Position numbers and translations under genes: made by a program
DNA from: Trichaptum fuscoviolaceum
Taxonomy: Eukaryota > Basidiomycota > Agaricomycetes > Hymenochaetales > Trichaptaceae
Reading direction: 5' to 3'
NCBI GenBank assembly: GCA_910574455.1
Contig: CAJSYZ010000003.1
Location: 806,001 to 870,000 of the forward strand
Length of the DNA stretch: 64,000 nucleotides
The notes under the pieces: generated by a model
Told to the model about the DNA's origin: nothing
What the model saw: the letters and a program-made list of their open reading frames with translations, nothing else
Database searches by the model: none
In this document: piece after piece, positions 43,291 through 54,578 of the stretch
Layout: each line of letters begins with the position of its first letter
How positions within the stretch are numbered: the first letter of the stretch is position 1

Positions 43291-44184
43291 TCTGCGCGCA
43301 ATCCATTATCGCCGAGATTCATCGCTGTCCAATCGGCTTTACAGCATCACATGATTTAGACCGTGACGCCGGTCATCTACATTGCCGTTCCATTGCTGGA
43401 TACACACACCACCGCAATACCCGGAGACCCCCGGCCAAGCTTTTCTTTCTCCGTCACTCATCAGAGTCATCAGCATTCAAAGAGAATTGCAGCTAACGCT
43501 CTCCTCTTCATGCATATCTTACAATGACTGAAGTATGCTTATCCTTTCAAACAATCAATCTAATCCAGAATCTCGTATGGTCACCGGACGCTTATGACGC
43601 TGAGAACATTTTCGCATCAGATTTCAAGCAAGTACAGCACCTATCTGTTGGCACGGAGGATCGAATAAAGTCGATCTTACCAATGTACATTGCAACGATA
43701 TAGCTTGCGAAGTGTTTCCACGCCTCCCGCTGTTGCTTTCAATCTCTGACTATCTTGCCATTGCCACGTGTTATCACACAGTGCCTCCCATTGCGCGACT
43801 CTCTCCCGCTTCCCTGCACGCCAAATCTCGATATCGGAGAGGGTCAATGGTCTTGAATGTGATCGACACTTCTCGCTGAGTCTTGAGCTTGTACCGCTCT
43901 CTCGCAAGGATTGACGCTCTCCACACTCTGTTTCTATTGTTTTGTCAAGTCTTGCTAGCTCAGCACCACTGTGGTGATACTATCCTGAGCCCTATTGACA
44001 AATACAAGTCATCACGAAGACTTTGTGCTAAAATTACACAAGCGATGCAAGGAGAAGTTCGTGTATGCTGTAGTTTGCAAGTTTCGGATGTTTTCTGTAC
44101 GGGCGCTAATGTACGATTGACCTTTTTTGCTTGTGTCTAACATTATCTTGATTGGCGCTGGCTGCCTCATTGTATTCACATGTG

Positions 44185-44192
44185 CTATAAAG
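44185..44192 (+). promoter_or_regulatory. TATA box of gene copy 4
   Basis: CTATAAAG lies 79 bases before ATG 44264. Confidence 0.7.
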
Positions 44193-44263
44193 GGGCCCAG
44201 CCTCTTCAGCATCGACGACTCTCCTTCCTCCACCTCCACATCCTTCTGCTCACTGTGAAAGAT

Positions 44264-47200
44264 ATGTCTGGTTCGTTCCTTCTTACCTCGTGTTACAGAC
44301 TTCAAGCTGACGCGGTTTCACAGACCCAGGAATAGGTTGGTGATTACCAGCAATCTATGTCGCTGAGTTACTGATAGGGCCAAGGCGTCAATTCGACGCA
44401 AGTACCGAATGACACATTGAACGATCTCCTCGCTGTCGTGAAGGAGATGCGAGACCTTATGCGCCAGAAGGCAGGTCAAGAAAAGAGCGAGTGACAATTT
44501 CACTTACCATTAACTTATGCGTGAATCCTTCCTGACTCAGAAACAGCTCAGGAACTTCGTGAAGTCCTACATAAAAGCGATGGATCGCCAGAAGTAGCGA
44601 ACACTGCAAACCAGGAACCTCTCATTACTGATATAGCAAACCCTGATACTGCGAACCCAGGTGAGTAATGATGCGTCTTTCATGAAGAAACCCGCGATAG
44701 CTCAAATGAATACGTAGACGAGAATTCACCACCAGAAGCAGACCCTACTCGGGATCCTCTGAACACCGATACGAGAAACGAAGAGAGAGATAAGGAGGGT
44801 GAGTAGTGATGTGACTTTGATGACGTCAGTATTGATGGCTCATATTTGTACGTAGACAACTGGCCAGATGACGAAACGATTGAGAGATACAAAGTCAGAT
44901 GCGCAAAATATAAAAGGTACATATTATACTACATCTAACATGATACGTTGATTCTAATACTATCTTCCATTCAAGCGAGTGTGTTAAGATGCAGGTGGAG
45001 GTATGTACGAGACCTTTCTTGAGCAATTATTCTCTAACCGACGAACAATAGTTGGGATGCTTCATTGCGCACTTGGAAATTGTCGGCGGTGACAAGCAAG
45101 TGATTGAAAGGGCAGAATCATTGCGGGATGGACTGCTTGAACCTGTACAATTTCTGGAGAAGGCCTTCGACGTGCATCCCAGTGGTATGTAGTCTCAATG
45201 CTTAGGCGAAGCTTTTGTATGAATAATGAGCTCTTAGGAAGACCGGATGCAATGGGCGCAGATAGGTCATATTTCTTAGGACTTTGGGACTCAATTGACT
45301 GCTTCGAGCAGAGCCCGCATGAAAAAGATGCACTGTATCCTGAGAAGCTCCGTCAATGGAAGAGGATCGCTTGGGTGAGATCAGAGTATCTATGGAAAAA
45401 GCAAGGATTAATTCCGCATACAAGGTCGGATATAAAGAAATTAGAGGTATGGATCAAAGGCTTTCAACCCGCAGCTTGATCATTCATGATGCCGTGGTAC
45501 AGACTTCGTAGATGCTGATAAACTAACTGAATGCTTGAAATTCATCCACAACAAATTATTCTCCGACTTGGAAACGGCGATGGGTGGTGTCGTTGAAGCA
45601 CTGGCAATGTTCGAAGAGACAGGTAAGTAGTTCAGTGTGGCCGATTTCTGGTACGGACTTCTTTGACTATCCCTTTTGGATCTAAGCTGCGAATGGTTGG
45701 CTAGCGAAGCAAAAGATCGAAGACTTTAAAGTTTGCTGTAACGAATACACAAGTTGTGTCCTCTCGGAAATAGAAGAGGCTAGGGTCACAAGTGCCTCAC
45801 CAGATTCAATCTCGATGACGGTGCTGAAAGGAAGATTTCTGCATCACGAAACGTATCTTCACATTCCTGATTCACAGCGTGGGTCCGAGCTAATTGAGTT
45901 CATTTCAGTATGTGTGATAAAATGAGGAGCGAGGTATGTATAGACAAGGTCCATTGTGATACATTTCTTACTAATAAAGCAGCTCGATCATCTAATTGCA
46001 CACTATGGTGCTGTCGGAGGGGATAAGGAGGTTATTGGAGCTGCAAAAATCGTTCAGATTTATTTATTTCGCCTTGCCGAGCTTTTGAAGCTTATTGCGG
46101 CCTCTCCTCCAGATGGTACGTGATAAGACGTACCTTATATCACATTTCTTTAACGATATACGTATAGAGAGGCCTAGGTCCGCAGACTCGTTGTTAGCTT
46201 CCTTTGGTGGGCTATTCTTTGCGACTAATAAATTCAAAGGGAGCCTGTATCACCAAAAGCACGCTTTCTACTTTCGTGAAGTCAAGAAATGGGCAGACTG
46301 TTTACGGGTAAGTGCCGTAACTCCAAGATCCTCCCAGTTACTTATAAAGGCGTTCCAAAGAGGGGAGTGCGCGTAGTGAACGGTAATGGCTACTAGTATG
46401 CACTGGCCAGCTATAATAATCTTCCTAACGTCATTAAACCCAGATTACGTGAATCGTGAAGATATAGATGGATGCCTGACGTTTGTCTGTTATGACCTCC
46501 TCACCAGCCTGGAGATGGCAATGTTCGGTATCAGTGCTGTGCCTAAAGCAGCAAAATTCACTGCAGAAAATCATGCTAGTGCCAGTTCCGGCAGTGTGGC
46601 CGAAGAACTGAAGATGTTCGGAAAGGAGTGTAAGTGCCGTTGTCGCTCTGTTTACGAGCTTTCTCTGAATCAATTAAGTCCTACCCAAATTCCTTGTTGA
46701 TCAAATGGAGAGGGATACGACGCGTTATGTCAACTTAACTACGATCGCCACCTTCTTCTCCAGCGTGACAGCAACCACGCTTCAGTTCACGTATGCGGCG
46801 ACGGATGCGGTGCCGTCTAATTCCTTGAGAGGAGTAGTAAACCTATTCTGGTTCTTGTCGCTGGTCTTTAGTGTGTCCTCGGGTGTGAGTAGCTTGCTGG
46901 GATTGACATGGAGAAAGTCTTCTATGTGCGTCATTTATTCTATCCCTCTTCTGCCAATGATTGACTGAATCATCTTGAAGCTATGACTCGCGTGTACCTC
47001 CTTGGCTCATTCGCATGTGGTTCGATAAAGCGCCCATGCTGTTCCTGATCATTGCGGCTGTTGCGTTTGTCCTTGGACTGAACCTGTTCGCTTATCTGTC
47101 TCTCCAGGTGCGGCTTCATGTAATATAAGGTTTCCACAGAATTGACATTTTGCCAGCCACGATTTGTCTCTTTGGCAACGAGTATCCTCACTGGACTGCA

Positions 47201-48421
47201 TGGCATGTGCTTGCTGGCAGTTACGCTTTGGTTTATATATCAGCTCACGTATGATTCCGTTTGGGCTGGATGGATAAGAACAGTTATGAATCCAATCATG
47301 GTGTGGATCAGAGCGGTCGCGAAATGGATGTGGAACATGGCAAAGCGGCCCTACAACAAGTATAATCAGAACTTACACTTGCAACGGAACATCTTCTGGT
47401 ACTTATAGTATCCTAATCACCGCTCAAGTTCGAACTGACATCTTGTAATAGGGCATTCGGGATCGACAACCACGTAGTGCGTCTCAACTACCGGATCTCT
47501 GGCAGGCCAGAACCATACCTTCTTTCCAAAATCATCCGCTTCATTGTATATCCCATCAAGAAGGGCTGGCTGGCGACAAAGAAGACATTTTCTGCCTTTG
47601 GTCATTTTGTCCGTGTGCATATATGCGTATGTTGCCTTGCGGGAAGGACAGAAGGCGACATTGAATCTGGAGGAGAAGAGCGACATGAGAAAGCTGAGGG
47701 GCCGGAGGAAACCCAAGCGGAAAACCTTGCCAAGAACGCCGAAGCCGAGTTTCGTGAAGCTCTGCTGACGACCTTCAACGACGTCACGGCCGATTGGGTC
47801 ATTTCCAACTTTAAATATTGGAAACCCGAGATGTAAGCACCTGACCACTTTAACATGAAGAGCATACTAACATGTATTAGTATGGAGAGCGAAGAAAGAG
47901 CAAAGTATTATAACGGGAATATTCTTTGGGGTTACCCAGACCTCAGGAAGACATTCCTCAATGTAGTACTCCCCGCATGGATTGATGAACGCGAAAAAAC
48001 AATCAGGGTGATAACGGAGGAACAGCATCACGAGGCGGTGGCAGAGCATGCCGACATTGACCATTTACCTCTAGGATCAGAAGTTCCTGACCAAGACCAA
48101 GGCAACACCGCACCCACTCTGACCACTCCGCCACAATTAAGCCAACCGGCTCCACTCTATGAAGACGCAGACCATTTGTCTTCGACACAGATGGAGGTCA
48201 AAGCGGATAGCTTTGGCCAGCTAGACCATCCTCCCCCTCCTCATAATGAACGCCCTCCGTCAACTGCATCTCCAAGCCCAGTAACGTTTCAATCTACTCC
48301 TCCGGATCCTAATCTGCTACCAAGCACTCCTGTAATGGGAACAGGAGTTGCTACGTTCAATGGGACTGAGGAAATCACGTCCATATCGGAGAACGAGAAC
48401 GAGGAAGAGGTGGGAGAGTAA
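44264..48421 (+). CDS. Tandem family membrane protein, copy 4
   Basis: Same plan as copy 2, starting ATGTCTG at 44264 with normal first acceptor CACAG. Modules read HLEIVGGDKQVIERAESL (about 45070) and HYGAVGGDKEVIGAAKIV (about 46000). The FREVKKWADCLRVS exon lies near 46270. Hydrophobic segments are at about 46730-46800, 46825-46925, 47035-47105 and 47160-47250. The Trp/Lys repeat is cut to about 20 residues (MNPIMVWIRAVAKWMWNMAK), some 25 shorter than in copies 1-3; the loss is in frame. The intron before AFGIDNHVVRLNYRI and the last intron with TACTAAC are kept. The tail ends NENEEEVGE. It is the last member of the array: similarity to the repeat unit ends near 48610. Confidence 0.8.
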
Positions 48422-50727
48422 TGTCATATTTCGTAGAAGGGGTATCTCCAGGGTCAACTATCTGAAGTTCATACGCATAGAACGGTGCAAGTAGAAAGTT
48501 GCCCACTTCGCTTATAGTAATGTCTTAAATGTCGTCTCCCGCAATGTAATCAACATTTTCTCACATTGCAATTTATCTGAATCTTGAACCATCGAATGTT
48601 CTTGAATGGCGCCGGAATCAGATTAACTTAAAGCATCTTCTACCCCGCTTTTTCGCATTGGTCGTTACGGCAGCCTGAGCTCGTCCCGTCCAATCCGTCA
48701 TCTATCACAGTTCGCGACGCGTTTGATAGCCCCTTGATGGAAGTCGAAGCCGGTACATACGGGGCGGTTAGCCGAATTCAGTGATTAATGATTGGGGCCG
48801 GGAATATACCAATATATGAATGAAACAAAACATACTCAATTATGTTTGTCTAATATTCTCTGCAATGTCTTTGCTTTGCTTATTTTCTTGCATCCCAAGG
48901 TCCTAATGCGCCGAAAGGGTCACTGGACAACTTTGGCCCGTGCTTCTTAAACCCCTTGACCCTCCTTTGATACTTCATGGAAGCTATGAAGCCGAATCCG
49001 TCCGGACCAGCTCGGCTCATTCTGCCGTTCTTTACCCCTCTACCCCTCTTCTCCATTGTCCCAGGCTTCCGATGATCAATCACATCTCTCCTTCGAACGA
49101 CCTTCCCCTGCTTCCCAGCTTTAAGTCCGGGATCCTGCATCCTTGAGCCTCATCTCTGCGGGGTGTTAATTGCAGCTTTATCATCCTAGATCCATCATCT
49201 TCGCGACCTTCGGCTCCTCTTTCATCAGAGTCAAGGGTCAATGCAAGTCTCATTTGTCACCTATCATCATTGTATCATCGGATAGAGGATAGAGCAGGGG
49301 ATGGGGGTGTATGTATGGTGGTCTCAGTCTAGCGTAAAGCAACCGTGAGGTCCGTGACCGTGCCTGTCCGTCCCTAGCCGCTTTCCTGTGCGTGCGTGCT
49401 TCCCGCTGCATCAAAACCGCCCGCTAGATTCAGACCTCTGTGCTATACCGATACGCCAGAGAGCAAGAGCCTCCTATCCATTTTCTCCGATTTGCTCAGA
49501 TCTCGCTTGATCCCGAGTCCCGTGCGATACATCCGAGTCTATTCTTGGCGCTGAACCCTGAGGCTCTCCCGTCTGGCCTTGCTCGGGTCGACGATTGATC
49601 TACATATGCATATGATGACCAGTCGCTGCCGATAGCTCAGCCCTGGCCAATTCACTCAAGAGAATCTGAAGCTGTAGAGAAGCTGTTGATTTATTGCTTG
49701 GCGAGTCTGCAAAAAGGCATAGCCATACGCAAAAGCTCATGGCGCAGTGCGCACTGCTATCTCACCGCAAAATCGCGAGGGGTTTCCCGCATGCAAATAT
49801 ACACATGCTACAGGCTTGCGACGTGAAAGGTGTATGGAGCATGAATACACGATTATCAACTTAGCTGGAATATATCAATGATCATCGAGGATCCGTATGC
49901 CAGTGAGCGGGCGGTCTAAATATAGACCTCAGCAGGAACTTCACCAAACTTGAAGCTGAGCCCTCTCCGTCGAAATCTCGGCGTATTCTCCCTGGACCCT
50001 GGCGCTTGGGGTCTCCTGATCCGGCGTGCCTCTTCATTGACGGGTGGTGGCCCCGGAGCCCGTATGCTTGCGGCCTTCGCGCATTTGTTGGGTTCCTTTC
50101 CCCTTTCCTTTTACTTCTCCTTCTCCTTCTCCCTTTTCGTTTCATTTCATCAACTTGCGCATTGGATCATCCAGCTCACGGAAGCAGAAGAAGAAGTGGA
50201 AGCAGAGCCCCTCTCCGGTGCCCCACACGGCCCACCATCAGTATCACGTCCGAATCACGTCCGAGTCACGTCCCATACCGTTCAGGAGTCAGGACCTGCC
50301 TCAGGCTATTGTGATGATGTGATCTGACTGACTGTCTGGATATTCGCGCTATGGAGTCGATTTTGAGACGTTGATATTGATCTCTACCTTGTCCGAACTG
50401 GGTGCGCAGAACACGTCTGCCGCGCGCGCATAGCTGCCTTACTGCAAGTGCGCACTCTGTGCCTGTGCCTGTGCCTGTCTTCTCGACCTCGACGATACAG
50501 ACCGTGACGGCGGGGGTTGGTCTGATCGCGGCGCTTTAGCCTTTGTTGCTCGTAAATCCGTAAAATCCGTAAATCCGGTTTGCTACGGTCTACCCGGCCT
50601 ATGTGCACTCGCGCAGATGCAGCTAATTGTACCCCTACTACGCTCTTGTCCTTTTACTTGCAATCTTCCTGGTCCAACCCCGTTCATATTTTTTGGAGAG
50701 CAGCTCGGCCAGGATCTTTTTCTCACT

Positions 50728-50749
50728 TGTGTGTGTGCATATGTATATG

Positions 50750-50791
<42 letters not shown>
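50728..50791 (+). repeat. TG/TA/TG microsatellite
   Basis: A run of TG, then TA, then TG dinucleotides. Alternating purine-pyrimidine over more than 60 bases could adopt Z-DNA or a cruciform. Confidence 0.9.
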
Positions 50792-50924
50792 CCAGTGGTG
50801 GTGATGATGACTCGGATGTTGCATATGTACATTCTACACGTGATCCCGCGTGCATCATCATGATACGATCTTCGATGACTAGCCAGTGAACATGGGCAGG
50901 ACCGTGCATTGTATTGCATTGATT

Positions 50925-51120
50925 GCTACCCCGGCCGAGGCTCCGAGTCCAATTGTCTGCCAGTGCCCAGTACCCACTGGCAGTGCCCAGTGGTACTGGC
51001 TCTGCACTTGGGCGGATGTTCAGTGCCCGCCCCCAAGCCGACGGTCTTGGCGTACACTGACTCGGACACTGGCAGCCGTTTCGAGATTCCGAGTCAAGTA
51101 TGCCAGTGGTAACAAAACCT
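50925..51120. repeat. CACTGGCAGTG / GACTCGGA motif cluster
   Basis: It contains CCAGTGCCCAGTACCCACTG and GGCAGTGCCCAGTGGTACTG, then GACTCGGACACTGGCAGCC. The same motifs occur in the Plavaka region (57300-63370). It may be the left edge of that element or a relic of a relative. Confidence 0.5.
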
Positions 51121-52440
51121 CGGGTCGATAACTCGGACGTCCTTTTACCCCGCATCAAAGCAGTCTTTCTCGCGCCACAGACCGTGACCGTGACCGTGAT
51201 CGTGACGGCGCTCGGCTGTACATCAGGGAATCTTCTTTTTCACTTAAGGTTACTTAAACGGTCTGAAATTTACTGAAGCCCTGGGAAGTGAAATTCTACT
51301 GATTTACTGATTTCAGGCATGTGGTTTCATTATTCAGGAAGGGGCCTGCTGAAATCAGTGCCGTCGACTTAAATCAGCTCTTCAGGCATTCAGTCTTCAG
51401 CATTCAAGCATATCAGAAGTTTTTTTCTGGCATTCGAATTGCAGTGCTCAAGTGTATAAGTGTGTAAGGGGTTCAAGTAGTTCATTCCATAAGTAATTCA
51501 TCATTTAATCATATAAGCAGACTTTTTTGTCTGTTGGTTTGCAGTACTCAAGCGTGTAAGTGCGTAAGAGGTTCCAGAATTACTTCATTTCCACAAGTAA
51601 TTTAAGACAATAAGTAGAAATCAGTGCATCAGTGTCCCTCAGTAGCTACACCACGGCATCCTGAACCAGATTATATTTTGCCACTTCTACCTCGCTGGCA
51701 GGCTGTTCCTCGGCATATTCAGAGAACGAATGCCACTGCAAGTTGGTGGTAGTAAGAGCTTGAATACAGTGGCGGGGTGATGGGTCAAAGCCGAAGCTCA
51801 CCAGAGATCGACCTGCTCTTAAAAGTCTGCGCCGTCCGTAGCCGAATCCCATAATGAACCCTCGTCCTCGCGATCGCCTTCCCCGTCCTCTCTGCCTGCG
51901 TCATTCTCCTCGCCCTCAAAACCTCCACTGCGTCCATAACCCATGCTGAAATTCTCGTCCGCATCCTTGTTCTCATCCTGATCCTGATCCTTATCCTCCT
52001 CCTGATCCTTGTCCTCGTCCTCGTCTCCCTCGCCAAGCACACTCTCGTCCTCCATATCGTCTTCCTGTCGGGATCCCCCAGGACCCCAACATGTCTAAGG
52101 CAATCCCGAACAGAACCCGGTATACTGAAACCCGAAATCGCGACCTTGGCTAGATCCCGAAAAGATCCCCCGCTCTCTGATCCCAGAAGAACCTCTGCTT
52201 CGCCATGCATTCTCCTGCTAAGAGTTCCGCCCCGCTACGACCTCCTCGCCCCTGCTTGTCCTCGCCCACGTCTCCTCGTCAGTCCCCCGCCTCGTCCCCG
52301 TGTCTCGATCCATCCCTAGCCCGCCTCGTCGTTCCCCCGACTCTAGGATGATCCCCCGCTCGCTCCCCGCTCCCGTCATGCTCTGTTCCCCGCCCCAGCG
52401 AACCTCGTACCTAGCCATAGTCCCGAAGTCACTCGCCATA

Positions 52441-52490
52441 GCCACAGCCATAGCCATAGCCTGCCACAGCCATAGCCATAGCCATAGCTA
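52441..52490 (+). repeat. AGCCAT hexanucleotide repeat
   Basis: Repeated AGCCAT/AGCCACAGCCAT units, interrupted once by CTGCCAC. Confidence 0.8.
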
Positions 52491-54164
52491 TCCCAGACCT
52501 CGTAGGTTCTCGACTATGCCCGGATACCAGATCCCGGCCTCGCATCCACAGTCATGAAGTGCAGTTAGGAGATTGATCCACTGCGTCCAAGCCGACCTCT
52601 GTCTGGCCTTGAGTAAGCCAACACGACAGTGGTCAAGGATTGCTATCCCGCAATCCTGCCCGGTCACGAACCCTGCCCTGCGCTCGTCCTGCCACGGTGC
52701 CCTAGCTAACCCCTTCGACATCCTGTGCCTCTCGACCTGCCCTTGTTCGTCCACAGCCTGCCCCGCCAGGAATCCCGCCTCGCCGCGAACGCTGTCAAGC
52801 GTCCCCTCTGACAATCCCGCAACCCACGCTCGTTCACGGTTGGAGTCCTGTCAAGACTCCCCCATTCGTCCCGGTTGGAGTCCCGCCAAACTCCCCCCGC
52901 TCGTTTCCCGACTAGAGTCTCGCCAGACTCCCCCGCTCATTCCCGGTAGAAACCCCGCTCGCTTCCCGGTTGGAATCCCGCTCCTTTCCCCCGCACGATC
53001 CCAGTCAAAATCCCGCTCGTTTCCCGCCTCGCGTCCCGTCTCAAATCCCTGCGCAAATCCCCCGCAGGATTCCCGCCTTCGATCCCGCCGCGATTCCCAT
53101 CGCAACCCCAGCTAAGTTCCCGCTCTGATTCCCGAAAGATTCCCGCTACGATTCCCGGTCGAACCCTGTCTCGATCCCCGGTCGAAACCCGAACTCGATT
53201 CCCAGTCGAAACCCGAACTCGAAACCCGGTCGAAACCCGAACCAGATTCCCTGCATGATCCCGTCGCGAATCGCGCGAGTTTCCCGTCGTCCAAGGGAAA
53301 CCCCTTAGCTTCCCCGCTCCTCGATGCTAACCTCGTCTGGAGATAGCCCCAGGTGATTGGCCTGGCCACGCACGTGCCAGCCAACTAGTCTCGTTAGTAG
53401 CGTCCTGTCCCGGCCCGTAGACCAGATTCCCGCCACCCCGTGTGCAGGATTGATCTCATTGTCCGCAAGGACTCGAACCTCGTCCTTAGTCGCCCTGCCC
53501 CGCGCGCGCCTTGCGATTAGGCTTCGTTACGACATCGAAGCACCGGCTTCTCGAAGTTGGTCCCTGTCGATCCCCCGCGACCCTGATCCACGCCAGAAGT
53601 TGCCTGCAACTTATCCCGAGACGATGTATGCATTACATCCGCCCCCCACGCTCGTTACCCCGCTGCCTGTGCGCCAGCTTGATACCTCGCGCACAATTAC
53701 ATTCCTTTAGTTCTCTTTGTTTCACTTGACCATGCTTCACGCTCGTTCCCTTAGATCTTGCCCAGATGTTCCGCACCGAATCCCGAATCCCGGATTCACG
53801 TCACTGTATGCGCGGCCTTCGCCCGCAAGATTGTGTAACTAGTTAGTTGCGCGTTTGTGCATGCCCGTTCCCTGTAGATTCTGCCCAGTAGATAAATACC
53901 TGTCGCCACCGTAAGGAGCACTCACTTTTGTCCTCTTGTCGAGTGCTTCCTTAGGTGTGTTTCTGTCTTGTCTCTAGTGTAGTTTTACAATGCTGACTTG
54001 TCGAGTGCTTCCTTAGGGAACCTCCTCCTGATACAGAAGTGTTGCCTTGAGATCCCGGTTATCCTGAGCTCTCTGCTCCTGTCCTGAGCACGCCTGCTCT
54101 CTGGCTCTCTTGTCTCTGTCTTGTCCCGGATCCCGCTCTGCGAATCCCGCTCTGAGTCCTGCCC

Positions 54165-54264
54165 AGAATCCCGCTCTGAGATTCCCGCCAGAATCCCGCT
54201 CTGAGATTCCCGCCAGAATCCCGCTCTGAGATTCCCGCCAGAATCCCGCTCTGAGATTCCCGCC
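54165..54264 (+). repeat. 25-base tandem repeat, four units
   Basis: AGAATCCCGCTCTGAGATTC CCGCC is repeated four times, the last with one change. It is the most regular part of the CCCG-rich tract. Confidence 0.9.
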
Positions 54265-54578
54265 TGAATCCCGAACGATCCTCGCTCTGCAATTCCCGCC
54301 AGAATCCCGAACGATTCCCGCTCTGCGATTCCCGCACGAATCCAGATTCCCGCCAGAACCCCGCTTCGCGATTCCCGGTCTGCGCGTTTCCCCGCGCCTC
54401 GACTCTGTCTCCCCGCGCCTCGACTCTGACTCCGCCCCGTCCTCGCCTCGAGCCCCCTTGCGTCTCGCCCTCGTAGCCCCGCCTCCCGCTCGACTCCGTT
54501 GGCGTTGTAGCGTCCTTAACGGTTCCCCTTCGCCTTATCCGCTGCCGCGCGCTCTCCCAGGCCTTGCCCCGGAAGCCG

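Larger units (their letters stand above)
40693..44263. other. Array spacer 3 (between gene copies 3 and 4)
   Basis: This is the intact counterpart of spacer 1. The stretch 43415-44140 is almost the same as 5130-5850, including the target-site equivalent of the KDZ element near 43670-43684. It contains remnants of the two other genes and the copy 4 promoter. Confidence 0.65.
48422..54578. other. Gene-poor, C-rich low-complexity region
   Basis: After the array remnant (to about 48610) I find no gene with acceptable composition and splice sites. It contains a TA/TG microsatellite (50728-50791), a cluster of CACTGGCAGTG-type motifs (50925-51120), two direct repeats around TTCAAGTAGTTCATTCC near 51440-51610, an AGCCAT hexamer run (52441-52490), and long tracts of degenerate CCCG-containing repeats (about 52800-54460). 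A twice-repeated CTTGTCGAGTGCTTCCTTAG at 53935-54016 could belong to an old LTR. Confidence 0.5.

Noticed and set aside
48880..49140. Minus-strand frame with GRGVKNGRMSRAGPDGFGF
   Set aside because: It looks moderately protein-like but there is no start, no second exon and no family match from memory; left out of the gene list.
50583..51158. Minus-strand frame of 191 codons
   Set aside because: It runs through a TG/TA microsatellite (Thr-His-Thr-His and Ile-Tyr runs) and motif repeats; composition is not protein-like.
51819..52055. Asp/Glu-rich minus-strand frame as a gene
   Set aside because: It is the complement of ATCCTGATCC/TCGTCC repeats and has no splice or family support.
53840..54040. 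Solo LTR with TATA-like ATAAATACC and ..TGATACA end
   Set aside because: No second LTR, no target duplication and no internal domain could be shown.
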